64,000 bases of DNA, taken from JAJECS01 sp965219705 (GTDB taxonomy: Bacteria; Chloroflexota; UBA11872). The notes beneath the pieces were generated by a model. The model was not told the origin of the DNA and ran no database searches. It worked only from the letters and a program-made list of their open reading frames with translations. Shown here one piece after another: positions 18,622 to 27,460 of this stretch. Numbering within the stretch: the stretch's first letter is position 1; each line of letters starts with the position of its first letter. The DNA is taken from the NCBI GenBank assembly GCA_965219705.1, contig OZ244789.1:434001-498000 (forward strand), written 5' to 3'. Both the position numbers and the translations under genes were made by a program.

Positions 18622-19632
18622 CTACAGGCCGTGACCGTCCTCCGGCGCTACGGCTGGGCCATCGATCAGCGCATCGACCGGCGTCGACTCCACGTGGGCG
18701 CTCATGGCGCGAAACTTGGCATAGCGCTCCGCCACCAGATCTTTCGGCGGGACGCCTTGAAGCTCATCGAGCGCGGCGGCCAGCGCCGCCTTGAGATTCC
18801 GCGCGGTGGCGTCATAGTCGCGGTGCGCCCCACCGGGCGGTTCGGGGACGACGCGATCGATGAGATCGGCTGCGTAGAGGACATCCGAGGTCAGCCCAAG
18901 GGCTTCGGCGGCGCGCTCCGCAAACTTCGAGTCTCGCCAAATGATCGCGGCCGCGGCCTCGGGCGAAGCCACCGAGTAGATTGCGTGCTCCAGCATGAGA
19001 ATCCGATCGCCGACGCCCATCGCCAGGGCGCCGCCGCTGCCGCCTTCACCGATCACCGCAACGACGATGGGCGTCTCCAGACGCGCCATGACGGCCATGC
19101 TCTCGGCGATCGCCCACGATTGCCCACGCTCCTCATCCTCTAGTGCCGGACCGGCCCCCGGCGTGTCGAGCAGCGTGATGACGGGGAGGCCAAATCGCGC
19201 CGCAAGCTTGAACAGGCGCACCGCCTTGCGATAGCCCTCCGGGTGCGCCATCCCAAAGTTCCGCTCGACGTTCTGGCGCGTGCCGCGCCCTTTCTGATGG
19301 CCGACCACGACGACCCGGCGTCCTTCCAGCGAGCCGACGCCGCCGATGATGGCCATGTCATCCCCGTGCCGCCGATCACCATGCAGCTCCACAAAGCCAT
19401 CGATCAGGCGCTCGATGAAGTCGAGCGTGTGGGGCCGATCGCGATGGCGGGCGAGTTGCACGCGCTGCCAGGGGGTCAGTCGAGAAAACACGTCGGCGGT
19501 GCGCGCCTCAAGCTCAAGCTGCAGCAACTCCAGCTGCCGCAGGACGTCCGAGGCGGAATCCAGATCGCTTTCGGCTTCAAGCTCGGCGATGCGGCTGCGT
19601 AACTCATCGAGGTCGCGTTCGAAGTCCAGCAT
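18622..19632 (-). CDS. accA: Acetyl-CoA carboxylase carboxyltransferase subunit alpha
   Basis: 336 aa. Carries the carboxyl group from biotin to acetyl-CoA to make malonyl-CoA, together with AccD. Family sequence: WQRVQLARHRDRPHTLDFI, GHQKGRGTRQNVERNFGMA, PVITLLDTPGAGPALEDE, VIGEGGSGGALAMGVGD and YSVASPEAAAAIIWRD. Length is normal. It starts 12 bp after accD ends, so the two subunits are co-expressed. The biotin carboxylase subunits are not in the window. Confidence 0.97.
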   Translation of the reverse strand: MLDFERDLDELRSRIAELEAESDLDSASDVLRQLELLQLELEARTADVFSRLTPWQRVQLARHRDRPHTLDFIERLIDGFVELHGDRRHGDDMAIIGGVGSLEGRRVVVVGHQKGRGTRQNVERNFGMAHPEGYRKAVRLFKLAARFGLPVITLLDTPGAGPALEDEERGQSWAIAESMAVMARLETPIVVAVIGEGGSGGALAMGVGDRILMLEHAIYSVASPEAAAAIIWRDSKFAERAAEALGLTSDVLYAADLIDRVVPEPPGGAHRDYDATARNLKAALAAALDELQGVPPKDLVAERYAKFRAMSAHVESTPVDALIDGPAVAPEDGHGL

Positions 19633-19644
19633 GCTGGGTGCTCG

Positions 19645-20535
19645 CTAGGTCAGGCGCGTTTGGGCTGCGTCGCCAATCTCGGCGCGCCGCGACACGCGCG
19701 CGGGCGCCAGGAGCTCGATGAGGCGGCCGATCGCGCGGCGCTGGTCGCGTCGCGGAACCACCGCGTCAATCATGCCGCGCCGCAGCACCCACTCGGAGGT
19801 GTGGTCGTCGGCCTGCGCCCGGCGGCTCAGCGTTCCCTGCACCACGCGTGAGCCGGCGAAGCGAATCGTCGCGCCGGGCTCGCCGATGATGACATCGGCG
19901 ACCGCCGCAAAGCTGGCCGTCACTCCGGCTAGCGTCGGGTCCGCCATGAGCGCGATGTATGGAACTCCGGCGTCAGCCAGACGCGCCGCGGCGGCGGTTG
20001 TCTTGGCCATCTGCATCAAGGCAAACACACCCTCGTCCTGCCGGGCGCCGCCCGATGCCGTCACCATCAGCAGAGGTATACGCCAGTCGTGGGCAAGCTC
20101 GAACAGTCGCGCAATGCGCTCACCCGCGGCTCCGCCCATGCTGCCGGCGATAAAGCCAAACTCCATCACCCCCACCGCCACCTCGTGGCCCTGGATGCGT
20201 CCCACGCCGCACACGACGGCCTCGGAGCGCCCGGTGGCGGTCCGGGCCTTGGCCACACGGTCTGGGTAACGACCGCTCGGACGGGAGAAATTGAGCGGAT
20301 CGGCCGTCATGACGTCCGCTGCCAATTCTCGAAAGCTCGCAACGTCGTCTAACAGGAGGTCGAGCCTTTGGCCGACCGTGAGGCGATCGTGGTAGTTGCA
20401 TCGGGTGCATACGTGCAGCCCCGCCTCGAACTCCGGGCGGTAGTGCATGGCGCCGCACTTGCGGCACGTGACCCACAGATCGGCCGGGACCCCGCCGCGC
20501 CGGCGACCGGAAAGGAGATCACGCACGGGCATCAC
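19645..20535 (-). CDS. accD: Acetyl-CoA carboxylase carboxyltransferase subunit beta
   Basis: 296 aa partner of AccA. The zinc ribbon is complete: CRKCGAMHY ... CTRCNYHDRL (two CxxC pairs, about residues 24-46). The crotonase-like domain follows with RTATGRSEAVVCGVG, GSMGGAAGERIARLFE, TASGGARQDEGVFALMQM and GEPGATIRFAGSRVV. The start is GTG at 20535 or the adjacent ATG at 20532. It sits between comF and accA on the minus strand. Confidence 0.97.
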   Translation of the reverse strand: MMPVRDLLSGRRRGGVPADLWVTCRKCGAMHYRPEFEAGLHVCTRCNYHDRLTVGQRLDLLLDDVASFRELAADVMTADPLNFSRPSGRYPDRVAKARTATGRSEAVVCGVGRIQGHEVAVGVMEFGFIAGSMGGAAGERIARLFELAHDWRIPLLMVTASGGARQDEGVFALMQMAKTTAAAARLADAGVPYIALMADPTLAGVTASFAAVADVIIGEPGATIRFAGSRVVQGTLSRRAQADDHTSEWVLRRGMIDAVVPRRDQRRAIGRLIELLAPARVSRRAEIGDAAQTRLT

Positions 20536-20631
20536 GCGGCTCGCAACGTGGGTCGTGGTAACGAGCTATGACCATGCGCCCCCCGGCTAGATAGATCGCG
20601 GAGTATATCAACAGGGTGTGGACAGTTGGGA

Positions 20632-21336
20632 CTATGGCGCACGTGGGCGGTCCGGCGGCGGTCGCGCAGCCACCACGGCCCCCACCCAGCGTGCGCCCCG
20701 ACGCCTAAGCGCCCGCGCTGCCGCCTCGAGCGTGGCGCCGGTCGCCGCCACGTCGTCGACGAGCAGCACGCGGGCGCCGCTGATGTTCTGGAGGCACGTA
20801 AAGGCGCCTCTGACATTGCGCCAGCGCTCTTCACGCGCCAGCGATGTCTGCGGAACCGTATCGCGGTGACGGACCAAGTGCTGGTCAAGCACAGGCACGC
20901 ACAGCCGGCGGGTCAACTGGGCCGCGATGAGCGCACTTTGGTTGAAGCCGCGTTCCCGCTCGCGTCGGGTCCCTAGGGGTACGGGTACGAGCGCATCGAC
21001 GTCGAGCGTGTCGGGCAGCGCCTGAGCCGCGACGCGTGCAAGCGCCGCCGCCAGATATCGCTTGTTCTGGAACTTGAGCCGCAGGATCGCATCGCGCACC
21101 GGTGTCTCATAGGGGTAGCGCACGAACACCTGATCGATGCGCCGCTCCTGGTGACGGCACGCGGCGCACTGGTCACCGTGTTCCAGCGCCCGATTGCACT
21201 GGCGACAGCACGGGCGCGGAAGGAGATCGAGCCGAGCAATGCAAGCGGCGCATATGCCCTCGCCAAGCGCCCCACACCCGGCGCACACCGGTGGGAAGAC
21301 GATATCCGCAAGGCTGCGCCCGAGGGTCCGGACCAC
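20632..21336 (-). CDS. ComF-family amidophosphoribosyltransferase-like protein
   Basis: About 235 aa. A zinc-finger N-terminus (CAGCGALGEGICAAC, then CCRQC and CAAC pairs) joins a type I phosphoribosyltransferase domain with VPVPLGTRRERERGFNQS and the PRPP loop VLLVDDVAATGATLEAA. The ComF family is linked to DNA uptake and recombination-associated functions. The start is uncertain: upstream codons overlap the clpC 3' end and are low-complexity. The GTG at 21336 retains all conserved sequence; a start nearer 21381 would also fit. Same-strand neighbours are clpC upstream and accD downstream. Confidence 0.85.
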   Translation of the reverse strand: MVRTLGRSLADIVFPPVCAGCGALGEGICAACIARLDLLPRPCCRQCNRALEHGDQCAACRHQERRIDQVFVRYPYETPVRDAILRLKFQNKRYLAAALARVAAQALPDTLDVDALVPVPLGTRRERERGFNQSALIAAQLTRRLCVPVLDQHLVRHRDTVPQTSLAREERWRNVRGAFTCLQNISGARVLLVDDVAATGATLEAAARALRRRGARWVGAVVAARPPPDRPRAP

Positions 21337-21397
21337 CGTTCCGATCGGCTTCAGCGGCGGCGCACCCAGCCCGCCATGAACGCGGCGCGGGCCCCGG

Positions 21398-23902
21398 TCA
21401 CCCCGGGGGCGCCGGCGCCGCCTCGGCCTCGGCCCGCTGGATTTGGACCACGACGGGCTCCCCGTCCTCGACCCGCAACTCAAACACCCGGCCAGCGCCT
21501 TCGCCGTCAACGATGTGTCCGGTCAGAGGCTCGTCAACGTACCGGCTCACGAGTTGACGCACGGGGCGGGCGCCCTGGTTGCGGCCGGCAGCCACGCGCA
21601 CGACATAGTCCAGGGCTTCCGACGTGACGTGCAGCTCAAGTCCAACGGCCCGCGCACGGAGGATCGCCGCCGAGAGAAGCCGTCGGGCGATCTCACGCAA
21701 CTCGGCGTCGCCAAGATCGTGAAACACCAAGAGCCGGTCGATCCGGTTCAGGAACTCCGCCGGAAGATGGCGCCGCGCGTGCTCCCGCATGCGGGATTCG
21801 AACGCCGCGCGCTCGCCCGCCTGCTGCGTCGGACCGGAGCCGAAGCCAATCTTCGGCCCGCGCGACTCCTCCACGCCCAGGTTCGACGTCATCACGATGA
21901 TGGTGCTGCGGAAGTCGACTGTGCGCCCGTTGGCGTCGGTGAGCCCACCGTCCTCCATGACCTGCAAGAGCATGTGCAGGGTCCGGGGATGTGCTTTCTC
22001 CACGTCATCGAACAGCACGACGGAGAAGGGATTGCGGCGCACGGCCTCCGTGAGCTCACCCGCCTGGTCATGTCCCACATACCCGGGCGGCGACCCGACA
22101 AGACGGGACACCGCGTGCCACTCGCCAAACTCGCTCATGTCCACGCGAACGAGCTTGTCCTCGTCACCGCTCACGAACTCGGCCGCAGCCTTCGCCGTCT
22201 CGGTCTTGCCCACGCCCGTGGGACCAACCATGAGAAACGACCCGATCGGGCGGCGCGGATCACGCATGCCCGCAACGGCGCGGCGCAACGAGCGGGCCAG
22301 CTCGTTGAGCGCCTCGTCCTGCCCAACGACCCGCTTCTGGAGCAACGACTCGATGGCCAAGAAGCGCTCAGCCTCAGCCTCGATGAGCGTGGGCGTAGGG
22401 ACGCCGCTCCAGCGCGAGACGATGCCAGCCACCTCGTGAATACCGATCACCGGCGTATTCGCCCGCGCCTCGGCCTCCCAGGCGCGCCGCTCGTCACGCA
22501 GTTCCTCCCGCAGCTGGGCCTCCGCCGCCGCCAACTCGAGGACCTGCGCCGGTTGGCCGTCGACGCCGAGGTCGGCGCGTTGCGCCGCCAGGTCGTGCAG
22601 GCGCTGCTCGAGTTGCCGGAGACGCTCGGGAGCGGTGAGCCGCGCCACTTTGGCCTTGGCGGCAGCTTCGTCGATCAGATCGATGGCTTTGTCGGGCAAC
22701 TGACGCTCGGTCAGGTACCGCCGCGACATGGTGACCGAGGCGAGCAAGGCTTCGTCGCTGATCTGCACGCCGTGATACTGCTCGTATACGGGACGCAGCC
22801 CCTGCACGATCGCGATCGCCGACTCGTCATCCGGTTCGCCCACATCGATGGGCTGGAGCCGCCGCGTCAAGCTCTTGTCATTGGCGATATGGCGGCGGTA
22901 TTCGCGCCACGTCGTCGCGCCGATCAGCCGCAGCTCGCCGCGGGCGAGATGGCTCTTGAGCATATTGGCCGCATCGAGCGACCCGGCCGCCCCACCGGCG
23001 CCGACGACCGTATGCACTTCGTCGATGAACAGGATCACGTTGGAGTCCGCGCGAGCCTCGGCAATGATCCCTTGCACGCGCTCCTCGAACTCCCCGCGAT
23101 ACTTCGTGCCGGCGATCGTCGCGGCCAGGTCAAGCGCCACAACGCGGGCCGCACGCAGGTCGGGCGGCACGTCCCCCTGCTTGATGCGCTGCGCCAGCCC
23201 CTCGACGATGGCCGTCTTGCCAACCCCGGCGTCGCCGACGAGCACGGGATTGTTCTTCGTCCGGCGAACGAGAATCTCGATCATTCGATCCATTTCGGCC
23301 CGTCGCCCGACCACCGGATCGAGGTCACCGTCCGCGGCGGCGCGCGTCACGTCGTGGCCATACTCCGCGAGCGGGCTCTTGGCTCGGCGGCGCCCGCGGC
23401 GGACGGCTCGCCGCCCGCCGCCGCCCACGCGACCGGGACGGTACGACGCCTCGATACGCCGGCGGACGGACCGAAAGTCGAGGCCAGCCTGGCGCAGGCC
23501 CTCACTGGCCAACCGACCGTGATGGGCCAGCACGCCCAAGAGCAAGTGCTCGGTGCCGATGAACCGCACGCCGGTGCGTTCCGCTTCAAGCGCGGCGGCG
23601 CGAAGCGCGTTGCGGCCGCCCGGACCAAGCGGTCGACGGCCGGTAGCGTGATCGCCCCCGGGGCCCAAGGCCGCCACCACGACCTCGCGCAGCTTCAGCA
23701 CGTCGACCTGAGATTCACGCAAGATGCGGGCAGCCGCAGTCTGGGGCGAGGCGAGGATCGCCAGCAGCAGGTGATCGGCGCCCACGCTCGAATGCCCCAG
23801 GTTGGTGGCTTCAAGCTCTGCCTGGGCGAGAATCCGCCGCCCCTTGGCTGTCAGGCGCCGCAGATACTCGACCGGTTCGTATTCGTCCCGCGTTGACTCC
23901 AC
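21398..23902 (-). CDS. clpC: ClpC-type AAA+ chaperone/unfoldase
   Basis: About 834 aa from the GTG at 23902. Order: Clp N-domain (two repeats, LEATNLGHSSVGADHLLLAI and LEAERTGVRFIGTEHLLLGV), an Arg-rich linker, AAA1 with GDAGVGKTAIVEGLAQ and FIDEVHTVVGAGG, a short coiled-coil middle domain, AAA2 with VGPTGVGKTETAK and LFDDVEKAHP, and the ClpB/C C-terminal D2-small domain. It unfolds substrates for ClpP or disaggregates them; the short middle domain favours ClpC over ClpB. The longer frame to 24037 reads across the preceding small gene and is rejected. Four nucleotides separate the two genes. Confidence 0.9.
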   Translation of the reverse strand: MESTRDEYEPVEYLRRLTAKGRRILAQAELEATNLGHSSVGADHLLLAILASPQTAAARILRESQVDVLKLREVVVAALGPGGDHATGRRPLGPGGRNALRAAALEAERTGVRFIGTEHLLLGVLAHHGRLASEGLRQAGLDFRSVRRRIEASYRPGRVGGGGRRAVRRGRRRAKSPLAEYGHDVTRAAADGDLDPVVGRRAEMDRMIEILVRRTKNNPVLVGDAGVGKTAIVEGLAQRIKQGDVPPDLRAARVVALDLAATIAGTKYRGEFEERVQGIIAEARADSNVILFIDEVHTVVGAGGAAGSLDAANMLKSHLARGELRLIGATTWREYRRHIANDKSLTRRLQPIDVGEPDDESAIAIVQGLRPVYEQYHGVQISDEALLASVTMSRRYLTERQLPDKAIDLIDEAAAKAKVARLTAPERLRQLEQRLHDLAAQRADLGVDGQPAQVLELAAAEAQLREELRDERRAWEAEARANTPVIGIHEVAGIVSRWSGVPTPTLIEAEAERFLAIESLLQKRVVGQDEALNELARSLRRAVAGMRDPRRPIGSFLMVGPTGVGKTETAKAAAEFVSGDEDKLVRVDMSEFGEWHAVSRLVGSPPGYVGHDQAGELTEAVRRNPFSVVLFDDVEKAHPRTLHMLLQVMEDGGLTDANGRTVDFRSTIIVMTSNLGVEESRGPKIGFGSGPTQQAGERAAFESRMREHARRHLPAEFLNRIDRLLVFHDLGDAELREIARRLLSAAILRARAVGLELHVTSEALDYVVRVAAGRNQGARPVRQLVSRYVDEPLTGHIVDGEGAGRVFELRVEDGEPVVVQIQRAEAEAAPAPPG

Positions 23903-23906
23903 GGTG

Positions 23907-24119
23907 TCAGCTCGCGAATGGCTGGGAGATGGTCTCCAACAGGCTGTCGAGCCCCTCCCCAATGCTATCGCCCAAGCTCGTGAGGACGAGAACAAGCACC
24001 GCGACGAACGCGACCGCGACCAGCGCGTACCCAACAACGCCTTGCCCGCCCTGGCCGACTATCGGTCCGCCGTATGAGCGATCAGCCTGATCGTTTGAGT
24101 CGTCGTGCATGCGAATCAC
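23907..24119 (-). CDS. 70-aa single-pass membrane protein upstream of clpC
   Basis: A small frame 4 nt upstream of the clpC start. It has a charged, Asn/Asp-rich N-terminus (MHDDSNDQADRSYGG), Gly-rich turn, one long hydrophobic helix (about residues 29-47) and an amphipathic end LGDSIGEGLDSLLETISQPF. The start is GTG at 24119 or ATG at 24110. Tight spacing implies co-translation with clpC. It could be a membrane tether or modulator for the unfoldase, but this is inference. No family recognised. Confidence 0.6.
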   Translation of the reverse strand: MIRMHDDSNDQADRSYGGPIVGQGGQGVVGYALVAVAFVAVLVLVLTSLGDSIGEGLDSLLETISQPFAS

Positions 24120-24372
24120 CGCAATAGTCCGTCGGTGATGCTAGAGAGCACGCCGTCAGCGTGTCAACGCCGCCCTGGAGGCGTCCGCGGCTACAAAGCG
24201 CAGCCAACTCGCTGGCCGTCGTCGCCCGAGGCACGCCGAAAGCCGGCTCACGAGCCAGTGCGGGGCACGCGGATCGACCGGTCGCCGATCCGGATTTCCA
24301 ACGCCTACCTGATAGAATTGGCACTACAACCGTTGCCGGTTCGCATTGCCCAAGGGAGTCCACCAAGCACGC

Positions 24373-24885
24373 ATGGGGCTGACGCACTTCGACGGTGCCG
24401 GTGCTCCGCGCATGGTGGATGTCAGCGCAAAACCCGAGACAAGTCGGGTGGCGGTGGCAGGCGCTCGAATCGAGATGCTGCCCGCCACGTTGGCCATGAT
24501 CCGCGCACAGTTGGACGGCCGCGAGACGCCGCTGCCAAAGGGCGACGTTGTCGGCGTGGCGCGCGTGGCCGGGATCATGGCCGCGAAGCGCACCCACGAT
24601 CTCATCCCGCTGTGCCACCCGCTGCCGCTGAGCGGCATTGATCTGGCGATTGACCCAACCACGGATCCGCCGGGGCTCACCATCGAGGCCACCGTGCGCA
24701 CGACCGCGCGCACGGGCGTGGAGATGGAAGCGTTGACCGCCGTTTCAATCGCCGCGCTGGCGGTCTATGACATGTGCAAAGCCGTCGACCGCACGATGAC
24801 CGTGCGAGACATTCGCCTCTTACGCAAGACCGGCGGCGCGAGCGGTGAGTTCCAAGCCGACGACCAGCCGGCCAGGGAGGTCTAA
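24373..24885 (+). CDS. moaC: Cyclic pyranopterin monophosphate synthase MoaC
   Basis: 170 aa. Converts the MoaA product to cyclic pyranopterin monophosphate in Mo-cofactor synthesis. Canonical opening LTHFDGAGAPRMVDVSAKP, then KGDVVGVARVAGIMAAKRT, the substrate-site LIPLCHPLPLSG, and GVEMEALTAVSIAALAVYDM with the catalytic region KAVDRTM. The ATG at 24373 fits the family start better than the TTG 27 nt upstream. Its stop is immediately followed by the gyrA start. Confidence 0.95.
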   Translation: MGLTHFDGAGAPRMVDVSAKPETSRVAVAGARIEMLPATLAMIRAQLDGRETPLPKGDVVGVARVAGIMAAKRTHDLIPLCHPLPLSGIDLAIDPTTDPPGLTIEATVRTTARTGVEMEALTAVSIAALAVYDMCKAVDRTMTVRDIRLLRKTGGASGEFQADDQPAREV

Positions 24886-27348
24886 GTGACCGACGACCGC
24901 CTCTTGCCCATCGAGCTCGCCGCGGAGATGGAGGCCTCGTACATCGACTACGCCATGAGCACCATCATGGCGCGCGCCATCCCGGACGTGCGCGATGGAC
25001 TCAAGCCGGTGCAGCGACGGTTGCTGTATTCGATGGACGAGCTGGGCGCCGCGCCGGGCGCGGGCTACCGCAAGTCGGCGCGTGTGGTGGGTGACACCAT
25101 GGGCAAGTACCACCCGCACGGCGATAGCGCGCTCTACGACGCGCTCGTGCGCATGGCGCAGCCGTTTTCCCTGCGCTATCCGCTCGTGGACGGCCAAGGC
25201 AATTTTGGCTCCGTCGACGGCGATCCGGCCGCCGCCATGCGGTACACCGAGACCCGGCTGACGGCGGTGTCGGCCTCGATGCTCGACGAGATTGATCGGG
25301 ACACCGTGGATTTCGTCGAGAATTTCGACGGGACGTCCGAGATGCCCGACGTCCTGCCCTCGGTTGTCCCCAATCTGCTTCTCAACGGCGCCACGGGCAT
25401 CGCCGTCGGAATGGCCACCAGCCTCCCGCCGCACAACCTGCGCGAGGTCGGACGTGCGATCCAGCACCTGCTGGACACCCCGGGCGCGAGCCAGGACGAC
25501 CTCATGAAGTTCGTCAAGGGGCCGGACTTCCCAACCGCGGCGGTGATCATCGGGGCCGAGGACATCCAGGACACGTATCGGAAGGGCCGCGGTCGGGTGC
25601 TGGTTCGCGCCCGGGTCACGATTGAGGAAGTTCGCGGCGAGCGCATGGCGTTGGTCGTAACCGAGCTGCCCTACATGATCAACAAGGCCACGTTGATCGA
25701 GCGCATCGCGGACCTCGTGCGCCACCGCACCATCGAGGGCATTTCGGACATCCGCGACGAATCCGACCGCCATGGCATGCGGGCCGTGATTGAGCTGAAG
25801 CGCGACGCCCGGCCGTCGGCGGTGCTCAACCAGCTGTACAAGCACACCGCGCTGCAATCGACGTTCAGCGTGAACATGCTGGCCCTGGTCGACGGGCGGC
25901 CCGAGCAGCTCACGCTCAAGCGCATGATCGAGCTGTTCATCCGGCACCGGCAGGAGGTGATCCGCCGCCGGACGGCCTTCGATCTCAAGAAAGCCCAAGT
26001 CCGGGAGCACCTGCTCGAGGGCTACGTCATCGCGCTGGACAACATCGACGCCGTCATCGAGTGCATTCGCGCCGCCGCCGACACCGAAGCCGCGCGCCGC
26101 GAGCTGATGCGGCAATTCGGCCTCTCGGAGACGCAGGCCAACGCGATTCTCGACATGCAGCTGCGCCGGCTGGTGCGACTCGAGCGGCAGCGCATCCTCG
26201 ACGAGCTCGATGCCGTGCGGGCGGAGATTGCCGACCTCAAGGACATTCTGGCCGACCCGAATCGCGTCCGGGAGATCATCCGGACCGAGACCCGGGCCAT
26301 CGTCGATCGGTTCGGCGACGAGCGTCGAACCGAAATCCTGGCCGGCGCGAGCGGCGAGTTTTCGGACGCCGACCTGGTGGCCGACGAGGACTGCCTGGTC
26401 ACGCTGTCATCGAATGGTTATGTCAAGCGCGTGCAAGCAACCGCCTATCGCCGTCAGGGCCGCGGCGGCCGCGGAATCATCGGCTTCCGCAGCAAGGCCG
26501 GCGGGATCGTCGAGCATTTCCTCATCACCAACTCGCACGACCACCTGCTCTTCTTCACGACCCGCGGCAAGGTCTACCGGCTGCGGACCTACGAGATCCC
26601 CCAGCACGGCCGCGACGCGCAAGGCATCAACGTGATCAACCTGTTGCCCATCGAGCAAGGGGAAACAGCCACCGCCATCCTCGCCATTCCGAACTTCGAG
26701 GCGGGCGACTACCTGGTGTTCGGCACGCGGCGCGGCGAGGTCAAGCGCAGCGCGCTGACGCAGTTCGTCACCGCCCGCAGCAACGGCCTGCTGGCCATGG
26801 ACGTGGAGCCTGACGACGAGCTGGCCTGGGTTCGCCTGGCGGCCACCGACGACGACAGCGCGATGTTCTTCACCCGGGAGGGCATGGCCATTCGCTTTTA
26901 TCTCGATAACGTGCGAGCCAGCGGCCGGACGAGCGGCGGCGTGCGGGCCATCAAGTTGGGCGAGGACGACGAGATCGCGGCCATGGACCTCGTTCACCAG
27001 GACGCCTACGTGCTGCTGGTGACCCGCAATGGGTTCGGCAAGAAGATGCCGGTGTCGGAATTCAAGCCTCAGGGCCGCGGCGGCCAAGGCGTGCGCGCCA
27101 TCAACTTGAACGAGAAGACCGGCCCGGTGGCCGATGCCCGCACGCTTCTCAGCCCCGACGAGGAGATCGTGCTGGTCTCGTCCGACGGCCAGGTGATCCG
27201 CTGCGGCCTCAAGGACGTGCGCCCGCTGGGACGCTACGCCGCCGGCGTGATTGTGATGCGCATGAAGAACAACGTGGATTTGCTGCGCGTGGCCCGGCTG
27301 GCCGATGGCCGCGACGGGGAGCGGGATACCCAACCCGAGGCATCCTGA
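24886..27348 (+). CDS. gyrA: DNA gyrase subunit A
   Basis: 820 aa type IIA topoisomerase cleavage subunit that nicks and rejoins the gate segment. Visible are YIDYAMSTIMARAIPDVRDG, the quinolone region YHPHGDSALYDALVRMAQ with wild-type Ser and Asp (E. coli 83 and 87 equivalents), the catalytic AAAMRYTETRLT Tyr, the coiled-coil arm, and a six-bladed C-terminal domain with a degenerate GyrA-box QGRGGRGIIGF. The GTG start directly abuts moaC, with GGGAGG 6 nt upstream, so translation is coupled. The last 37 codons recur as a fossil at 29188-29301. gyrB is not in the window. Confidence 0.93.
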   Translation: MTDDRLLPIELAAEMEASYIDYAMSTIMARAIPDVRDGLKPVQRRLLYSMDELGAAPGAGYRKSARVVGDTMGKYHPHGDSALYDALVRMAQPFSLRYPLVDGQGNFGSVDGDPAAAMRYTETRLTAVSASMLDEIDRDTVDFVENFDGTSEMPDVLPSVVPNLLLNGATGIAVGMATSLPPHNLREVGRAIQHLLDTPGASQDDLMKFVKGPDFPTAAVIIGAEDIQDTYRKGRGRVLVRARVTIEEVRGERMALVVTELPYMINKATLIERIADLVRHRTIEGISDIRDESDRHGMRAVIELKRDARPSAVLNQLYKHTALQSTFSVNMLALVDGRPEQLTLKRMIELFIRHRQEVIRRRTAFDLKKAQVREHLLEGYVIALDNIDAVIECIRAAADTEAARRELMRQFGLSETQANAILDMQLRRLVRLERQRILDELDAVRAEIADLKDILADPNRVREIIRTETRAIVDRFGDERRTEILAGASGEFSDADLVADEDCLVTLSSNGYVKRVQATAYRRQGRGGRGIIGFRSKAGGIVEHFLITNSHDHLLFFTTRGKVYRLRTYEIPQHGRDAQGINVINLLPIEQGETATAILAIPNFEAGDYLVFGTRRGEVKRSALTQFVTARSNGLLAMDVEPDDELAWVRLAATDDDSAMFFTREGMAIRFYLDNVRASGRTSGGVRAIKLGEDDEIAAMDLVHQDAYVLLVTRNGFGKKMPVSEFKPQGRGGQGVRAINLNEKTGPVADARTLLSPDEEIVLVSSDGQVIRCGLKDVRPLGRYAAGVIVMRMKNNVDLLRVARLADGRDGERDTQPEAS

Positions 27349-27460
27349 CGTACTCGCCGACGACAGCCGCGAATTAACTGAACCGAGAGGGAACGTTTGG
27401 CCGTCGCCGAACGTACTATCAAGTAGCTGACACGACTCGATAGCCACTTTGGAGTTCACC

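Noticed and set aside
21443..23896. 817-residue open frame on the strand opposite clpC
   Set aside because: It mirrors clpC codons, is rich in Arg/His/Pro/Gly, and lacks any domain or RBS; it arises from high G+C.
24120..24372. Possible molybdenum-cofactor riboswitch upstream of moaC
   Set aside because: I cannot see the conserved paired elements by eye; the region is only ordinary G+C-rich intergenic sequence.
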